NCBI RefSeq assembly: GCF_005491705.1 | Contig: NZ_CP028092.1 | Location: 4,836,001-4,900,000, forward strand | Direction: 5' to 3' | DNA length: 64,000 nucleotides | From: Pontibacter sp. SGAir0037 | Lineage (GTDB): Bacteria > Bacteroidota > Bacteroidia > Cytophagales > Hymenobacteraceae | In this document: positions 27,634 through 36,042 of the stretch, in pieces | Numbering within the stretch: the first letter of the stretch is position 1 | Layout of the letters: each line of letters starts with the position of its first letter | Notes under the pieces: model-generated | Seen by the model: only the letters and a program-made list of their open reading frames with translations | Databases searched by the model: none | What the model was told of the DNA's origin: nothing | Made by a program: the position numbers and the translations under genes

Positions 27634-28001
27634 CTGCGGGAGAGGCTTTGCAGCAGGCGGTTGATCTCCTCGAGGGCCAGGCGGCACTTGCCCTGCACCG
27701 TGAGGAGCCCCTCGCGGTGGGCCAGGCGGGCGAGCTGGTTGAGGTTGTTGGCCAGCCCCGAGAGCATGCGCAGCTGGGCCGCCTCCTCCGGGGAGAGCCG
27801 TGCCACCACCGTTGCCTTTTTGGCGGCTATCCGGAACCAGGCCGAGGCGCTCAGCCCCGCCTCCCGGGCCTTGCCCCGGACCAGGAGCCACTCGGTCTCC
27901 GTCAGCCGCACCACCAGGGTACAGCTGCGCTTGATGCTTTTAGCGGGGCGGCCGCCTTTCCTTCGCTGCGGCTCAGGCCGCTCGTCTCTGTTTGTTTCCA
28001 T
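27630..28001 (-). CDS. mobC: MobC-like mobilisation relaxosome protein
   Basis: A 123-residue basic DNA-binding protein that helps the relaxase melt the transfer origin. From METNRDERPEPQRRKGGRPA it continues into a ribbon-helix-helix-like segment (SCTLVVRLTETEWLLVRGKA, then REAGLSASAWFRIAAKK) and the MobC motif with LSGLANNLNQLARLAHREG (about 75-95). The start ATG at 28001 is chosen because upstream residues are not family-like. The stop overlaps the relaxase start by 4 bp. It is the first gene of the mobilisation operon. Confidence 0.85.
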   Translation of the reverse strand: METNRDERPEPQRRKGGRPAKSIKRSCTLVVRLTETEWLLVRGKAREAGLSASAWFRIAAKKATVVARLSPEEAAQLRMLSGLANNLNQLARLAHREGLLTVQGKCRLALEEINRLLQSLSRR

Positions 28002-28147
28002 GTTTAGCCTTGGTATGATGTTGAGTAAATTCCCTGCTGCGACCACCGGGAGCACAGGGGCGGGAAAAGGTTTTTGTATGACAAAAACACAAACTTGCTC
28101 CCACTCTCAAACAGCCTTGCTCCACGACGCAATCAGGTAGTGCCCTT
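28002..28147. other. Candidate transfer origin region
   Basis: This is the only non-coding gap next to mobC. It holds a perfect 7-bp inverted repeat with a 3-nt loop (TTTTTGT 28071-28077 with ACAAAAA 28081-28087) and two CTTGCTCC copies (28094 and 28122 region). Position and hairpin suit an oriT, but no nick site can be identified by eye. Confidence 0.3.
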
Positions 28148-29116
28148 TCAAAGCCCCGGCCTCTGCCGCTGCCTTTTAGTCTGCTGCTGCCTGGCCACGA
28201 GGTAGGCGTTCACATCCTGGTGGCTTTGGTAGAAAGAGGAGGCGTCGATGGCTTTGGTATGGGAATGGAGCAGCCGCTCGGTCAGCCGTCTCCCGGCCTG
28301 GTCCCGGTCGAGGAAGAGGTACACCTCCCGGTGCTTTTCCAGCAGCTCCAGGCTCCTGCCCGCTAAGGCGACGGAGTTGAGGATGATGAAATTGGAAGAG
28401 AGTTGCCTGTGCGCTTTGAGCTCGAGCAGGGATAGGAAATCCAGGAAGCCCTCCAGCACGCAGACGGATTTCCCTCCCTTGTCCAGGAAGGTGATATCCT
28501 TGGGGGAGGAGGAGCCCTTGAACCAGGCGTTGCGCAACTCGTAGCCGCCCGAGCGGTTGGCAAAGCCGACAGCCCGGTGCTCCTTTTCCCCGAGGGCGAA
28601 GCGTACCTCCCGGCAATAATCTTTTGCCGTCCCGTGCCGGATGCCCCGACCGCGGAGGTAAGCGGCCAGCTCGCTGCCCTGGCGCAGGGGCTGTGTCTCC
28701 AGGATGGTGATACCGGAAGAGGTACCGGGTGGAGTGACTGTCTCCTTCTGGACGGCATCCGTTTGAGCTATATGCTTCCAGGTTCCGGGTACGTCCGGGA
28801 TACGGTGCGTTTGTTGCCGGGGCAGAACGTTTGCCTGTGAAAAGAAGAACTCCTCTGAGAGGAGCCGGATGGTCTCCTTCACCTCGCCGTTGCCGAAGAG
28901 GCGCAGGGCCAGGTCGAAGAGCTTGCCGCCCTCGCCTGCCCCGTGGTCGTACCAGCGGTTGAGCCGGGTGCTGACCTTGAAGGAGGGGGTGCGCTCGGTC
29001 GGGCGGATGGGGGAGATGTACCACCAGTCCGCACCGCGCGTGTAGGCGGGCCGGAAGCCCTGGCTGGCCAAAAAGTCGGTGATGGCCAGGCCGCTGTTGA
29101 TCTGCTGTATGTTCAT
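28148..29116 (-). CDS. Toprim-domain DNA primase-like protein
   Basis: A 322-residue protein from ATG 29116, preceded by GAAAGGGAAAA; an in-frame TTG seven codons upstream is less likely. The N-terminus resembles the CHC2 zinc-finger region of primases (WWYISPIRPTERTPSFKV, then RWYDHGAGEGGKLFDLALRL) though the cysteines are lacking. A Toprim domain follows: VCVLEGFLDFLSLL (catalytic Glu) and VYLFLDRDQAGRRL (the DxD pair), about 215-285. It probably makes primers for element replication after transfer. It is upstream of the mob operon on the same strand, with the primase-helicase gene ahead of it. Confidence 0.82.
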   Translation of the reverse strand: MNIQQINSGLAITDFLASQGFRPAYTRGADWWYISPIRPTERTPSFKVSTRLNRWYDHGAGEGGKLFDLALRLFGNGEVKETIRLLSEEFFFSQANVLPRQQTHRIPDVPGTWKHIAQTDAVQKETVTPPGTSSGITILETQPLRQGSELAAYLRGRGIRHGTAKDYCREVRFALGEKEHRAVGFANRSGGYELRNAWFKGSSSPKDITFLDKGGKSVCVLEGFLDFLSLLELKAHRQLSSNFIILNSVALAGRSLELLEKHREVYLFLDRDQAGRRLTERLLHSHTKAIDASSFYQSHQDVNAYLVARQQQTKRQRQRPGL

Positions 29117-29353
29117 GTTTTTCCCTTTCAGAAGCAAGCGTAAAAATGACCGGGTAGGAGCTGTGCTTTTTCCTGATGATTTGATGAATTGTGTCTTTAA
29201 CTTCCTGATAATAAATAAAATAAGTCCTCATCAAAGCCTCATCACGCTGTTTGGCTGTGATGAGCCTGCTCATCGTACTCATCATTCCTCATCAAAAAAT
29301 AAAGTATATGATAAGCGTGTAAATGATTGATTTACAAAGTGTAACAGTTGATT

Positions 29354-30580
29354 TTAGTAGCTCTCATCAAACTTTTGCCGGATCCAGTCCTGGCAAACGG
29401 AATAGTAGCGCCCTGTGAGTCTTACCTGGCAGGGCTCCCCCTGGGCGTTGTAGTGGTAGGTATTGTAGCTCAGGCTGTTGGGAGCGGGTACCAGTTGCCA
29501 CTCCCCCTGGAGCACCTGCCGCACCTGCTGGCGCGTCAGGCGGGGCTGGTGACGCCGGAGCAGCTCAAGCAGGTCCTTGGCCGTGAAGTGCAGCTCCTGC
29601 TCGCCGGTGGCCTCGAAGAGCTCCCGCAAGAGGAGGAGCAGCTCGGTCTCCACCCGGTTGCGGCTGCCCTGCATGACGCGTAGCAGCGCCTCGGTGCGCA
29701 GCTGCTTCTCCGAGAACCACATCCGGGAGAGACCCTGCGGTACGGAGAGTGGCCGCCGGAGCAGGTAGTGCAACAGGTGGGGGATCTCCCGCTTCATCTC
29801 CTGGAGCAGGTAGATGTTTTCTTTTTCCAGCACCGGCACTTTCCGTACCCAGTAGCGGGTCTCGGTCGGCTCGATCAGGAGGAAGCTCTCCTCGTTATTG
29901 GAGCAGAGGACGAACTTTCCGAAGAACTCGGTCTCCCGCCGGTCCTTACCCTTGGCCTCGATCTTGGCGGTGCGGGCCGTGCTCAGGTTCTTGATCTTCT
30001 CCGAGTCCTCCTTCCGACCCAGCAGCACCTCGTCCACGGCGATGAGCAGCACGTTCATCCAGTCGGCGTTGAACTGGGAGCGGAAGTCGCTGTTGCCGTT
30101 GAAGGTCACGTTCCGCCCGAAGAGGAGCTTGAGCAGGTTGAGGAAGGTGGTCTTGCCCGTCTTTCGCTCCCTGGACACCAGGCAGAGCACCGGCAGGTGC
30201 TGGGTGGGGCTGCGGTAGAGGAGGGTGAGGTAATCGAGCCCCAGCTCGTACTGCTCGCCGAAGATGTGGCGCAGGAAGGCAAGCGTCTGCGGGCAAGGCC
30301 CCTCCGCCGGCTGTCCCTCCAGCGGGTGGTAGAGGTTGTAGAAGCTCCCCACCGCCTCCTGGAAGTGCAGGTGGCTGGGTACGCAGCAGAAGCCGTCGTA
30401 GCGGCGGATCTTCTTGACCTGCTGGCGCGAGAGGTCCTGGCGCAGGGTCTCAGCCGACCAGGGGACCCACAGCTCGGTGAAGTCCCCCTGCAGGGTAGGC
30501 TGTCGGCAGCGCTTGTAGTAGGAGGTCTGGACCCGGATGTAGCTCTCCGGGCTGCCCAGGGGGTAGTGCTTGTTTTCCAT
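29354..30580 (-). CDS. Primase-helicase / SF3-like ATPase (DUF5906-like)
   Basis: A 408-residue ATPase. The Walker A motif is SRERKTGKTTFLN (about 136-148), followed by a Walker B-like VLLIAVDEVLLG (about 173-184) and a sensor-like FVLCSNNEESFLL (about 225-237), then an RYWVRKVPVL arginine. This is the arrangement of superfamily 3 / D5-like helicases on Bacteroidota mobile elements. The C-terminal 120 residues include a winged-helix-like region. It probably unwinds DNA in replication of the element. The next upstream gene (HTH) ends 14 bp before its start, so the two form an operon. Confidence 0.82.
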   Translation of the reverse strand: MENKHYPLGSPESYIRVQTSYYKRCRQPTLQGDFTELWVPWSAETLRQDLSRQQVKKIRRYDGFCCVPSHLHFQEAVGSFYNLYHPLEGQPAEGPCPQTLAFLRHIFGEQYELGLDYLTLLYRSPTQHLPVLCLVSRERKTGKTTFLNLLKLLFGRNVTFNGNSDFRSQFNADWMNVLLIAVDEVLLGRKEDSEKIKNLSTARTAKIEAKGKDRRETEFFGKFVLCSNNEESFLLIEPTETRYWVRKVPVLEKENIYLLQEMKREIPHLLHYLLRRPLSVPQGLSRMWFSEKQLRTEALLRVMQGSRNRVETELLLLLRELFEATGEQELHFTAKDLLELLRRHQPRLTRQQVRQVLQGEWQLVPAPNSLSYNTYHYNAQGEPCQVRLTGRYYSVCQDWIRQKFDESY

Positions 30581-30594
30581 GGCAGGCAGATAAC

Positions 30595-30933
30595 CTAGTA
30601 GCGCTTCCTGCCGTTGTTACTTGCCTTTTGCACGGCCTCCTGCTGGATCTCGGAGACGGTCTTCTTCCGTCCCTGCCGTACCCAGTCCTCCAGCTCGCTC
30701 TTGCGGAAGTAGAGGCGCTTGCCCCGCTTGCTGTAGGGGATATCCCGGCAGCTGACCTTGGTGTAGAGGGTGGCCACGGAGAGGTGGAGGAAGGTGGCAG
30801 CCTGGGAGACGTTGAGCAGGGTCTCCTTTTCGGGTGGGGGCTGTTGCTCCACTAGCAGTCGCTCGATGCGGTTCATTTTCTCGTGCAGCAGGCTGAGGGC
30901 CTGGGGCAGTTGCTCGAAGGTGAAGTGTTCCAT
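30595..30933 (-). CDS. Helix-turn-helix protein, excisionase-like
   Basis: A 112-residue protein. The N-terminal 45 residues are helical (LPQALSLLHEKMNRIERLLVEQ). The middle is a MerR/Xis-type winged HTH: LNVSQAATFLHLSVATLYTKV, then IPYSKRGKRLYFRKSELEDWV, the usual form of excisionases and element regulators in Bacteroidota. A basic tail ends in GRKRY. It lies at the head of the primase-helicase operon and could act as a directionality factor for the integrase or as a replication accessory; sequence alone does not decide. Confidence 0.85.
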   Translation of the reverse strand: MEHFTFEQLPQALSLLHEKMNRIERLLVEQQPPPEKETLLNVSQAATFLHLSVATLYTKVSCRDIPYSKRGKRLYFRKSELEDWVRQGRKKTVSEIQQEAVQKASNNGRKRY

Positions 30934-31022
30934 GGCAGCGTGTGTTTTTGTGGTTGTTGCTGCAATGGTAGGGGCTTATTTGGATGGGCTGCAAGAAGGC
31001 TGGCCGCTATCCTACCTGTTTC

Positions 31023-31982
31023 CTACGGGATGGTATAATTTTTCTGGGTGCGCAGGACGGGGAAGACGGCGTAAGTACCGTCGGCCTGCTTTCTTACATC
31101 CAGGATGGGGGATTGGCAGGGCTTGGCGTTGGAGGAGATGAGGGCGGCCAGGTACCCCTGCGGCAGGGTCCGCTGCTGCCTGCGGTAGACGTAGGCAAAG
31201 TACCGGGAGATCCAGGTCTCCAGCTCGCCTTTGAGGCAGCCGACGAGGAGGTTGGATTCGTAGAGCTGCTTGAAAGCATCAGCCAGCTGGTTGCCGTTCC
31301 CGTGGAAGAGCAGGGGAGAGGTGACGCCTTTGTTTTCCAGCAGGAGGGGCAATAGTTGCTGCTGGTCCTCTGGGCTGAAGTAGCCCTTGAGGATGTCGAA
31401 GAGCCTTTCGGCTACCCCGTCCACGAAGCGGGGAGTACCTGAAACTGGTTTGGGAGGAACATCCGAAACCGGTTCCTGTTGCTCCGGGGTGGGAAGCAGC
31501 GTTTGCAGGTGCAGGAGGAGGCTGGCCAGCATCGCTTCGCGCAGCTTGACCGACTCGGCCAGATCGTCCACCAGCTCCTCCCGAATGGCTATGCCGGCAT
31601 CAAGCGGCTGCAGGTTGTGCACCAGGAAAAGATTTGGCAGCTGGAGTTGGTGCAGGTAGGCGGTGGGGTAAGGTGCTCCTAAATCCAGGGCGTTGTTGTG
31701 GAAGTTTACCCAGAAGGCTCTGAAGCGTTTTTCGATGCCCGTGAGCTGGTGCAGGACGAGCTGCAGCTGGGGGTGGTGGAGGGGAAGCAGGTCCAGAGCG
31801 GCCATCTGGGAGAGGAGTCGGAGCTGGCTCTCGAAGGCGGCGGCCTCGTCGTAGTGCGTCGCGTGCCGCAGGTCGTAGACAGTAACTTCCCTATGGCCGA
31901 GGGGGCCCACGGGCACATGCCGTTGGACCAGGCGGAGCTCGAAGGTCTGCAGGCGGGTCAGGAACTTTTTCAGGTGCTTCAT
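31023..31982 (-). CDS. Uncharacterised mobile-element protein
   Basis: I do not recognise this family with certainty. From ATG 31982 the product is 319 residues. An upstream in-frame start at 32117 would add a Pro/Ala-rich stretch that looks non-coding. Residues 1-180 are helical and Leu/His-rich (LRLLSQMAALDLLPLHHPQLQLVLHQL in parts). The C-terminus has a compact domain: LFDILKGYFSPEDQQQLLPLLL, FKQLYESNLLVGCLKGELETWI, then YLAALISSNAKPCQSPILDVRK. The latter two resemble segments I have seen beside mobile regulators, but I cannot name the domain. It is first in the minus-strand element operon. Confidence 0.7.
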   Translation of the reverse strand: MKHLKKFLTRLQTFELRLVQRHVPVGPLGHREVTVYDLRHATHYDEAAAFESQLRLLSQMAALDLLPLHHPQLQLVLHQLTGIEKRFRAFWVNFHNNALDLGAPYPTAYLHQLQLPNLFLVHNLQPLDAGIAIREELVDDLAESVKLREAMLASLLLHLQTLLPTPEQQEPVSDVPPKPVSGTPRFVDGVAERLFDILKGYFSPEDQQQLLPLLLENKGVTSPLLFHGNGNQLADAFKQLYESNLLVGCLKGELETWISRYFAYVYRRQQRTLPQGYLAALISSNAKPCQSPILDVRKQADGTYAVFPVLRTQKNYTIP

Positions 31983-32664
31983 GGTGCGGCGGTTTTGGTT
32001 AGGGGACTCTGCTGCTGCCCAGCCACCGGGCAAAGCCGGTGCAGCTCCCGCAAGGCGAGGAGGGGGAAAGGCAGGGGTAGGCTGCGCCTTGCCCTTTCCC
32101 ATCTCAATATAAGCCAAAGCGTGGTAACAACAAAGAAGGGGAGCGGCTTTTGTGAGCGAAGGTTACGGTAGCCGAGGCGCGGGCAGAGGCATGACCCGGG
32201 ACCTGTGCAGGAGATAGACCGCTGGCAGATGAAGGGGCGATACTGCTATGTTTCTGCATGGTCCCGCTGTCCCGTCAGAGGTGAGGGCCTATTGTTTTTT
32301 AGAAGTATTCATCTCTTTGTTTAACATAACGTGTGTTATGGGAGCTCTGGCATCTAAGGTAGCACAACAAGCATTTCTGCATTTTTATACAATGCGTCTT
32401 CCCTTCACAAACTTTCAGCAATACATTTATTTTTAATAAGTGGTGTAACACTGAAATGTTACTTTTGGCAATTTTTATCAGACCCATTTCTGCATCTGGG
32501 CGCGCCAGTGCGGTTATTTGAACATATAATATAGAGGATAATCAATGTTACTTTTCGTATAAAACATTCCTTTATTAATATATAAAGTTTTTAAAATTTT
32601 GGTGAGACTTCGGTTCCCTTAGCCGTGTTTCCTTTCACCTTAAGCTGTGAACTGAACTTTGTAT
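31983..32664. other. Divergent intergenic region at the end of the mobilisation block
   Basis: About 680 bp. The first 250 bp are GC-rich like the mob genes; from about 32290 it turns AT-rich. A perfect dyad CATAAC-GTGT-GTTATG lies at 32325-32340. No gene I can support. Promoters for both the element operon and the RHS genes must lie here, but no consensus was clear. Confidence 0.4.
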
Positions 32665-35600
32665 ATGAAACAGTCTTTCCTTTGCGTCTTTTTTTGCTTA
32701 GCCCTGCTGTATGAGGGCTATGGCCAGACCGCCCCCGGCTCTCTGAACCCGAGCCTGGATAAAGTGTCCCCGCCCTCTCCGAATGCGGCAGCCTTGGGCA
32801 AGTTCGGCAATGTGCCGGTGGGGCTCTCGACGGGCATTCCGCGGGTGAGCGTGCCGATCTACTCCTACTCTGGAGCGGCCAACGGGCTGAGCCTGTCGGT
32901 CTCGCTGGACTACCACGCGGGAGGAGTGAAGGTGGACGAGGTGGCCTCGAGTGTGGGGATAGGCTGGGCGCTGAGCGCTGGGGGCGTGGTGAGCCGGGTG
33001 ATGCGCGGCATCCCCGACGAGGTGCTCACCTACGGCTTCATGGACTATACGCCGCCGCAGGTGGAGCAGGAGGGAAACGTGCCCTTTGACATCAGCGCCA
33101 GGCCTTATAACCTGATCTACACGAATACCTATGACAGCCAGGGGGACCTGTTCAGCTACAGCTTCGGCGGGCGGAGCGGCAAGTTCTCCTACGGCAGGCA
33201 GGGGGATTTGCTCATCCACAACCTGGACCAGCTCAAGATTGAGAAGACCATGACCGGAACGGGCATGAGCAGAAGGATCAACAGCTTTACCATCACCGAC
33301 GACAACGGCTATAAATACGTTTTCGGAGCCGCAGAACAGACTTTTGATCAGAGCTACCACACAGTACTTGGGGATTATACCTCCTCCTGGTATCTGACCG
33401 AGATCGTCACCCCTTCGGGCAAGGATAAGATCGTGCTGGAGTATGAGAGTACACAGATTGGACCTTATAACCTTGGGCCAAGCGCATCAGAGGTTATAGG
33501 TATCTTCCCAAGGGGAAGTAGGGAGACCTCTGTCGGGGGAGGAACCCTGATTGTAAGCGGCAAGCGCCTCAAACACATTCGTTTCCCGGACGGGGTGGAG
33601 ATGAGCTACAGCTATAAGGCAGAGAGCAGGACGGACCTTGTGGGCGACCGCCTGCTGGATAAGATCACGATCACGGACGCTGGCGGGGCCAGGCGGGGCT
33701 TCCGGCTGGTGCAGGACTACTCGACCAACCGGGCCACACTCCGGCAGGTGATCCCCTTCAGCGGGGCCTCGGAGACGGAAAGCAAGCCCTACGCCTTCGA
33801 GTACCACTGGCGTCCGCTTCCCGACAGGATGAGCTGGATGAAGGATCACTGGGGCTACCACAACAGCAACACGGGGCACCTGATCCCGGAGGAGATCTAC
33901 CCCTACAACGACATCCCCACCAAAAACTACAAGCTTGCTGGTGGCAACCGGGACACGGACCCGGAGCGGGTCAAGGCGGGCTCGCTCACGAAGATGAGCT
34001 ACCCGACCGGCGGCTACACGGTCTTTGAGCTGGAGGCCAACCAGGCCCAGGACAACTGGCTGGACCAGAGCTTCACCTACACGGTGCAGCAGCCCCCCTA
34101 CACGGACAAGAACACCTCGGTGTACCTGTCAAGCGGGAGTTCCGCTGTAGCGCAAGTCTCCTTCAGCGGCCAGCCCAACACCACAACCAACTTCGAGTTC
34201 GAGATCCCGGGCTACGGCTCCTGCCCCTACGGGGGCTGCAGCGTCGTCGCCGAGATCCGCGCCCCGGGCGCTTCATACACCCAGTACATCCAGAAGGTAA
34301 TTCCTTACTCGGGGGATGGGAACACGATCAACTATACCTTTTACCTGCTCAACATGGTGCAGGGGACGCACACGGTCACCTTCTACACGACAGGGGGGCT
34401 GCAGTTTGAGAACTACGTGCAGGTCAAGTGGCGGGAGGTGAACGCGGGGACGAGCTCGACTGTGACGCTCAGGCACCTGCAGCCCTGGGTGGGCGGGCTG
34501 CGTGCCAAGAAGATAAGCGACTACGACGGGATATCTACTACGCCTGCCAGGGTGCGGGAGTACGCCTATGTGCTGGAGGACGGGGTGACCTCCTCGGGTG
34601 CCCTGGGCGCCTACCCCACCTACACCCACAGGGTGCACTATGCGTGGAGAAGCCTGAACGGACCAGAGAACCCTTCTAACCCATACGAAATTTATCTTGG
34701 TAATTTCAGTCCCAACTCCATTGTACGCTCCAGTTCACCTGTTTTTGACATAGCCTATGGTTTGGGGAGCCCTGTGACCTACAGGCGCGTGGTGGAGCGT
34801 GAAACGCAGGGGGGGCAGGACAACGGTCGGACGGAGAGCCACTTCACTTCTTTTGCCGACCACCCGCCGAGCTACAATTCCACCTTTCCCTACACGCCCC
34901 CGATCATCAACGAGAGTCAGCTGGGGCTTCTGAAAAGGGAGCTGGTCTACAGCCGGGAGAACGCACTGCTGAAAGAGACGGTGAACGAGTACCAGTTCTC
35001 CAAGGATGAGAGCTACCACCAGAATGCCGTGCGCATGGAGCGTTTCCGTTCTATCTCCCTAGTCCCCGTTAAGTATAGGTTTTATGGGCATGATCCTGTT
35101 GTAGAAGGGGGGGTTTCTAATTCAGATCCTGAGAGGGATTACTGGAAGTACCAGGATAAAGACCCGATCTATTTCATCAAGTCGGACTTCTACCCTGTGA
35201 CGGGTCGGACGGACCTTGTCAAGAGCACGGTGCAGGAGTACAGCAGGCAGGGCACGTCGACGGTGTCTTACAAGACGGAGACGCGCCACGAGTACGACGC
35301 GGCGACGCGCTTCCTGCGCAGGAGCAGCTTTGTGGGGAGCCGGGGGGAGACGCAGTCGCGGGAGCTCAAGTACCCGCAGGACCTGGTGGCCTCGACGGGG
35401 GGCGCTTCTGGTGTGTACGGGCAGATGGTGGCGGCCAACATCCTGCGGCCGGTGGTGGAGGAGCGTCAGACGGTGGCCGAGGGGCAGGATGTCCGCCACC
35501 TGGTGACGGTGAGGACCAACTACCACCGCCCGTTTGCGGGTCAGGGCGTGTTCGTTCCGCAGACGGTGGAGACGCAGAGCCTGGGCAACGGGCCGGAGGT

Positions 35601-36042
35601 GCGCCTGCGCTACCACGGCTACGACGATCGTGGCAAGCCTAAAACAGTTTCTAAGGAGGGGGACGTTCAGCTGACCTACATCTGGGGCTACAACCACTCG
35701 CTTCCTGTTGCCCAGGTGGAGAACGCCTCCTACGAGGCGGTTCGGGACGCCCTGGGCGGGGAGGCGGCGGTGTCGCTGATCGCCTCGTCGGCCACGCTCA
35801 CGGCCGCCCAGCAGGCGCAGCTCAACGGGCTGCGGTCGCAGCTGCCGCAGGCGCAGGTGACCACCTACACCTACAGCCCCTCTGCCGGGGTGACGAGCGT
35901 GACGGACGCGCGGGGGCAGTCCACCCACTACGAGTACGACGGGATGGGGAGGCTTCGCCTGATTAGGGACCACCGCCAGAACATCCTCAAGGCCTTCTGC
36001 TACAGCTACGCCGGAGAGCTTATCTCCTGCGACACCCCTTGA
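32665..36042 (+). CDS. Exported YD/RHS-like repeat protein, copy A
   Basis: A 1125-residue secreted or surface protein. The start ATG at 32665 gives a signal peptide (MKQSFLCVFFCLALLYEGYG), after which TAPGSLNPSLDKVSPPSPN begins the mature part. Blocks typical of Bacteroidota RHS-like shells are seen: GLSTGIPRVSVPIYSY, VSLDYHAGGVKVDEVASSVG, and many Tyr/Asp beta repeats; the end has VTDARGQSTHYEYDGMGRLR, a YD repeat. It lacks the RHS core motif and a C-terminal toxin, ending in SYAGELISCDTP. A near-identical copy follows 70 bp later. It belongs to the RHS toxin island and may be a structural partner of the 1443-residue toxin. Confidence 0.82.
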   Translation: MKQSFLCVFFCLALLYEGYGQTAPGSLNPSLDKVSPPSPNAAALGKFGNVPVGLSTGIPRVSVPIYSYSGAANGLSLSVSLDYHAGGVKVDEVASSVGIGWALSAGGVVSRVMRGIPDEVLTYGFMDYTPPQVEQEGNVPFDISARPYNLIYTNTYDSQGDLFSYSFGGRSGKFSYGRQGDLLIHNLDQLKIEKTMTGTGMSRRINSFTITDDNGYKYVFGAAEQTFDQSYHTVLGDYTSSWYLTEIVTPSGKDKIVLEYESTQIGPYNLGPSASEVIGIFPRGSRETSVGGGTLIVSGKRLKHIRFPDGVEMSYSYKAESRTDLVGDRLLDKITITDAGGARRGFRLVQDYSTNRATLRQVIPFSGASETESKPYAFEYHWRPLPDRMSWMKDHWGYHNSNTGHLIPEEIYPYNDIPTKNYKLAGGNRDTDPERVKAGSLTKMSYPTGGYTVFELEANQAQDNWLDQSFTYTVQQPPYTDKNTSVYLSSGSSAVAQVSFSGQPNTTTNFEFEIPGYGSCPYGGCSVVAEIRAPGASYTQYIQKVIPYSGDGNTINYTFYLLNMVQGTHTVTFYTTGGLQFENYVQVKWREVNAGTSSTVTLRHLQPWVGGLRAKKISDYDGISTTPARVREYAYVLEDGVTSSGALGAYPTYTHRVHYAWRSLNGPENPSNPYEIYLGNFSPNSIVRSSSPVFDIAYGLGSPVTYRRVVERETQGGQDNGRTESHFTSFADHPPSYNSTFPYTPPIINESQLGLLKRELVYSRENALLKETVNEYQFSKDESYHQNAVRMERFRSISLVPVKYRFYGHDPVVEGGVSNSDPERDYWKYQDKDPIYFIKSDFYPVTGRTDLVKSTVQEYSRQGTSTVSYKTETRHEYDAATRFLRRSSFVGSRGETQSRELKYPQDLVASTGGASGVYGQMVAANILRPVVEERQTVAEGQDVRHLVTVRTNYHRPFAGQGVFVPQTVETQSLGNGPEVRLRYHGYDDRGKPKTVSKEGDVQLTYIWGYNHSLPVAQVENASYEAVRDALGGEAAVSLIASSATLTAAQQAQLNGLRSQLPQAQVTTYTYSPSAGVTSVTDARGQSTHYEYDGMGRLRLIRDHRQNILKAFCYSYAGELISCDTP

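Noticed and set aside
28176..29285. 369-codon minus-strand frame overlapping the Toprim primase
   Set aside because: Arg/Pro/Gly-rich product with no motif; the Toprim frame carries the catalytic residues.
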